A DNA stretch of 64,000 nt from the NCBI RefSeq assembly GCF_003574965.1, contig NZ_CP032317.1:2852001-2916000 (forward strand), given 5' to 3'. The notes beneath the pieces were generated by a model that was not told the origin of the DNA, did no database searches, and saw only the letters and a program-made list of their open reading frames with translations. A program made the translations under genes and the position numbers. This document shows, in pieces, positions 61,947 to 64,000 of this stretch. Origin of the DNA: Hymenobacter oligotrophus (GTDB taxonomy: Bacteria > Bacteroidota > Bacteroidia > Cytophagales > Hymenobacteraceae). Positions within the stretch are counted from its first letter, which is position 1, and each line of letters begins with the position of its first letter.

Positions 61947-63139
61947 GCCCGTACCGGCTGCCCAACGGCTTGCTGCTCGCGCACGCCCGGTTTGCCCCGC
62001 AGTACGTTGGCAATCGACTGCATAAAGGGCCAGGGCGTTACCGAGTTCATTACCTGAAAATTTTCGATCCAGTTGGTGCGCTCGTCCAGAAAATCGAGGA
62101 TGCGCTCCACGGGGTTGTGGGCAAACAACTCACTGAAAATTTCGCTGGTTCGCTCGCCTTCGCGCTGCATAATATCGAGCAGCAACGTGTCGAATAAGCG
62201 GAATTGCCACGCGTCGCCGGTAAGGTTGGCAGGCAGCGCATCGTGGTTGGCCAGTGCTTCGGTTAGGCGCGCGGCATGCTGCTGCATGCGCAAAAAAGCG
62301 TAGCCGGTGCTGGCTTTTACGCGGCCGCCGCGGGTACCTAAGTGCACCACGTGGGCGCCGCTGCGCGGCTCAAAGGGGTGGTCGGTCATCGGAATGGCCC
62401 CGGCCTCGGTTTCGGCTACGCGATAGGGCCGGCCGCCTAGGTGGCTGCTGAGGTATTGGCGCAGGGGCTGCTCGTACTCGGCCTGCGGCAACAGCGTGCC
62501 CGAAAACAAGGTGTACTCTACCAAGGCCCGCCTAGGTGAAAACGGCAATACGTACACAAAACGGCACTCGTGGTGTTGGGGCACCCGGAAGTCCATGAAC
62601 ACCGGCGTACTGGTGTCGAACGCGTCGTAATCGGTTTCAACTTCCCAGCCTACAAAGTGCTGCCAGAGGTAGCGCTTGTCGGCGCGCAGCTCGGGCTTGG
62701 GCGGGCGGCTATCGAAACCCAACCGGGCACTAAAGCTGCCAGCGGAAGTATGAGCCACCACGCCAGTGGGCGTATTCTCGAGCTGCTCTACGCTGGCTTG
62801 CACCAGCGTAAACTGCCCGGGGCGGGTACCTAGGGCTTGTTGCACAAAGCGGTAGAAGTCCAGCCCGCGCAAGGTGCAATAGCGGTGCCGCCGCAAGGGC
62901 AATACCACATCAATTTGCGGGCTCCGAAACGCGAGTTGCCGCCACTCGGCTGCCAGCACGGCGTCGTAGGGCGTGGGCCGGTCCGTCCAGAACGACCAAG
63001 TGCGGTCGTTTTGGTTTTTCGCTTCGGGCTCGAGCAGCAGCACGCGCTTGTGGCGCAAACGGGTCTCCTGGCTGATGTAGTAGGCCAAGCTTAGCCCGGC
63101 CGCGCCGCCGCCGGCAAGTAGGTAGTCGAAATCAGCCAT
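61943..63139 (-). CDS. crtY: Lycopene beta-cyclase family protein
   Basis: A 398-aa flavoprotein that closes beta-ionone rings on lycopene. The N-terminal dinucleotide fold is DYLLAGGGAAGLSLAYYIS; further marks are EPEAKNQNDRTWSFW, DFRVPQHHECRFVYVLPFSP, LVEYTLFSGTLL, AIPMTDHPFEPRSGAHVVHL and GTRGGRVKASTGYAFLRMQ, all characteristic of CrtY. The ATG at 63139 starts the FAD domain directly; the longer frame adds 20 unrelated residues. It agrees with pigmented Cytophagales carotenoid synthesis and with the HMG-CoA reductase at 20.4 kb. Convergent with the ABC gene, with stops overlapping by 2 bases. Confidence 0.92.
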   Translation of the reverse strand: MADFDYLLAGGGAAGLSLAYYISQETRLRHKRVLLLEPEAKNQNDRTWSFWTDRPTPYDAVLAAEWRQLAFRSPQIDVVLPLRRHRYCTLRGLDFYRFVQQALGTRPGQFTLVQASVEQLENTPTGVVAHTSAGSFSARLGFDSRPPKPELRADKRYLWQHFVGWEVETDYDAFDTSTPVFMDFRVPQHHECRFVYVLPFSPRRALVEYTLFSGTLLPQAEYEQPLRQYLSSHLGGRPYRVAETEAGAIPMTDHPFEPRSGAHVVHLGTRGGRVKASTGYAFLRMQQHAARLTEALANHDALPANLTGDAWQFRLFDTLLLDIMQREGERTSEIFSELFAHNPVERILDFLDERTNWIENFQVMNSVTPWPFMQSIANVLRGKPGVREQQAVGQPVRA

Positions 63140-63267
63140 AGGGGTTGTCACAGGCACAAAAGAACAGCGCGGGCTAAATTGTTTGGGCAAGCTACGCACA
63201 GCGGCCTAGGTGTCCTCGGGCTCATACGCAGCTTGGGCACCTAGGGCAACTGCCTTGGCAAACAAAA

Positions 63268-63293
63268 GCGGCCCCGGTGAGTACCAGGGCCGC
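63268..63293 (-). terminator. Terminator of the LOG-family gene
   Basis: GCGGCCCCGGT and ACCAGGGCCGC pair around a short loop with one bulge. On the minus strand it is followed by TTTTGTTTG, 29 bases after the stop. Confidence 0.8.
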
Positions 63294-63321
63294 CCAAACA
63301 GAGCAGTAGCTGCGCCGAGCC

Positions 63322-64000
<679 letters not shown>

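Overview
The window looks like a chromosomal piece of a GC-rich Bacteroidota of the order Cytophagales, most like Hymenobacter. Four things point there. The rpmG–DUF4295–ftsY cluster is typical of the phylum. A textbook Bacteroidota promoter (TTTG, 19 bases, TATCTTTG) precedes rpmG. Clear Shine-Dalgarno sequences are absent. There are many exported single-domain proteins, an N-acetylornithine carbamoyltransferase remnant and a carotenoid cyclase. The assignment is inference from gene content, not a database match.

Layout. 0–5 kb (mostly minus): acyltransferase (cut by the edge), ftsY, DUF4295, rpmG, an exported aminopeptidase P, rpmB, DUF5522 and a RidA-family deaminase. 5–13.8 kb: ornithine aminotransferase, two small lipoproteins, hemB, an amino-acid permease, and exported TPR and barrel proteins. 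14–22.4 kb: SDR, ATP-grasp, M20 hydrolase, PhyH dioxygenase, WG-repeat and TonB-C proteins, and HMG-CoA reductase. 22.4–30.7 kb is the accessory-looking part: carA and carB are separated and flanked by AT-rich small genes, two GIY-YIG nuclease copies, about ten REP-like repeats and an argF' fragment. 30.7–43.9 kb: lipoprotein, PIG-V-like membrane protein, homogentisate dioxygenase, S41 protease, ruvX–def, phospholipase C-like protein, KirBac channel, and patatin–barrel protein. 43.7–51.4 kb: five to six consecutive genes (CsgG-like, M61 peptidase, trehalase, pta, DUF808) are broken by single-base indels, probably sequence error. 51.4–64 kb: ackA, M48 protease, two carboxypeptidase-regulatory-like proteins, ettA, DUF349, DUF2795, ABC ATPase, lycopene cyclase and a LOG-family protein (cut by the edge).

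How the genes connect. carA/carB supply carbamoyl phosphate, and the argF' remnant beside carB is the fossil of a consumer in arginine synthesis. pta and ackA form the acetyl-CoA/acetate pathway around a DUF808 gene. HMG-CoA reductase (mevalonate) and lycopene cyclase belong to isoprenoid/carotenoid synthesis. Most other genes are housekeeping or envelope functions.

The strongest non-gene signals are: (1) a large excess of the palindrome CCTAGG (about 98 sites by eye in 64 kb), reminiscent of cyanobacterial HIP1; (2) a REP-like family (GTCATGCTGAGC…GAAGCATCTCT) clustered around two small GIY-YIG nuclease genes flanking carB; (3) a 265-bp composite palindrome with 60-bp arms; (4) four low-complexity inverted repeats at gene 3' ends, two of which run into coding sequence; (5) an 11-bp tandem array that interrupts an exported-protein gene.
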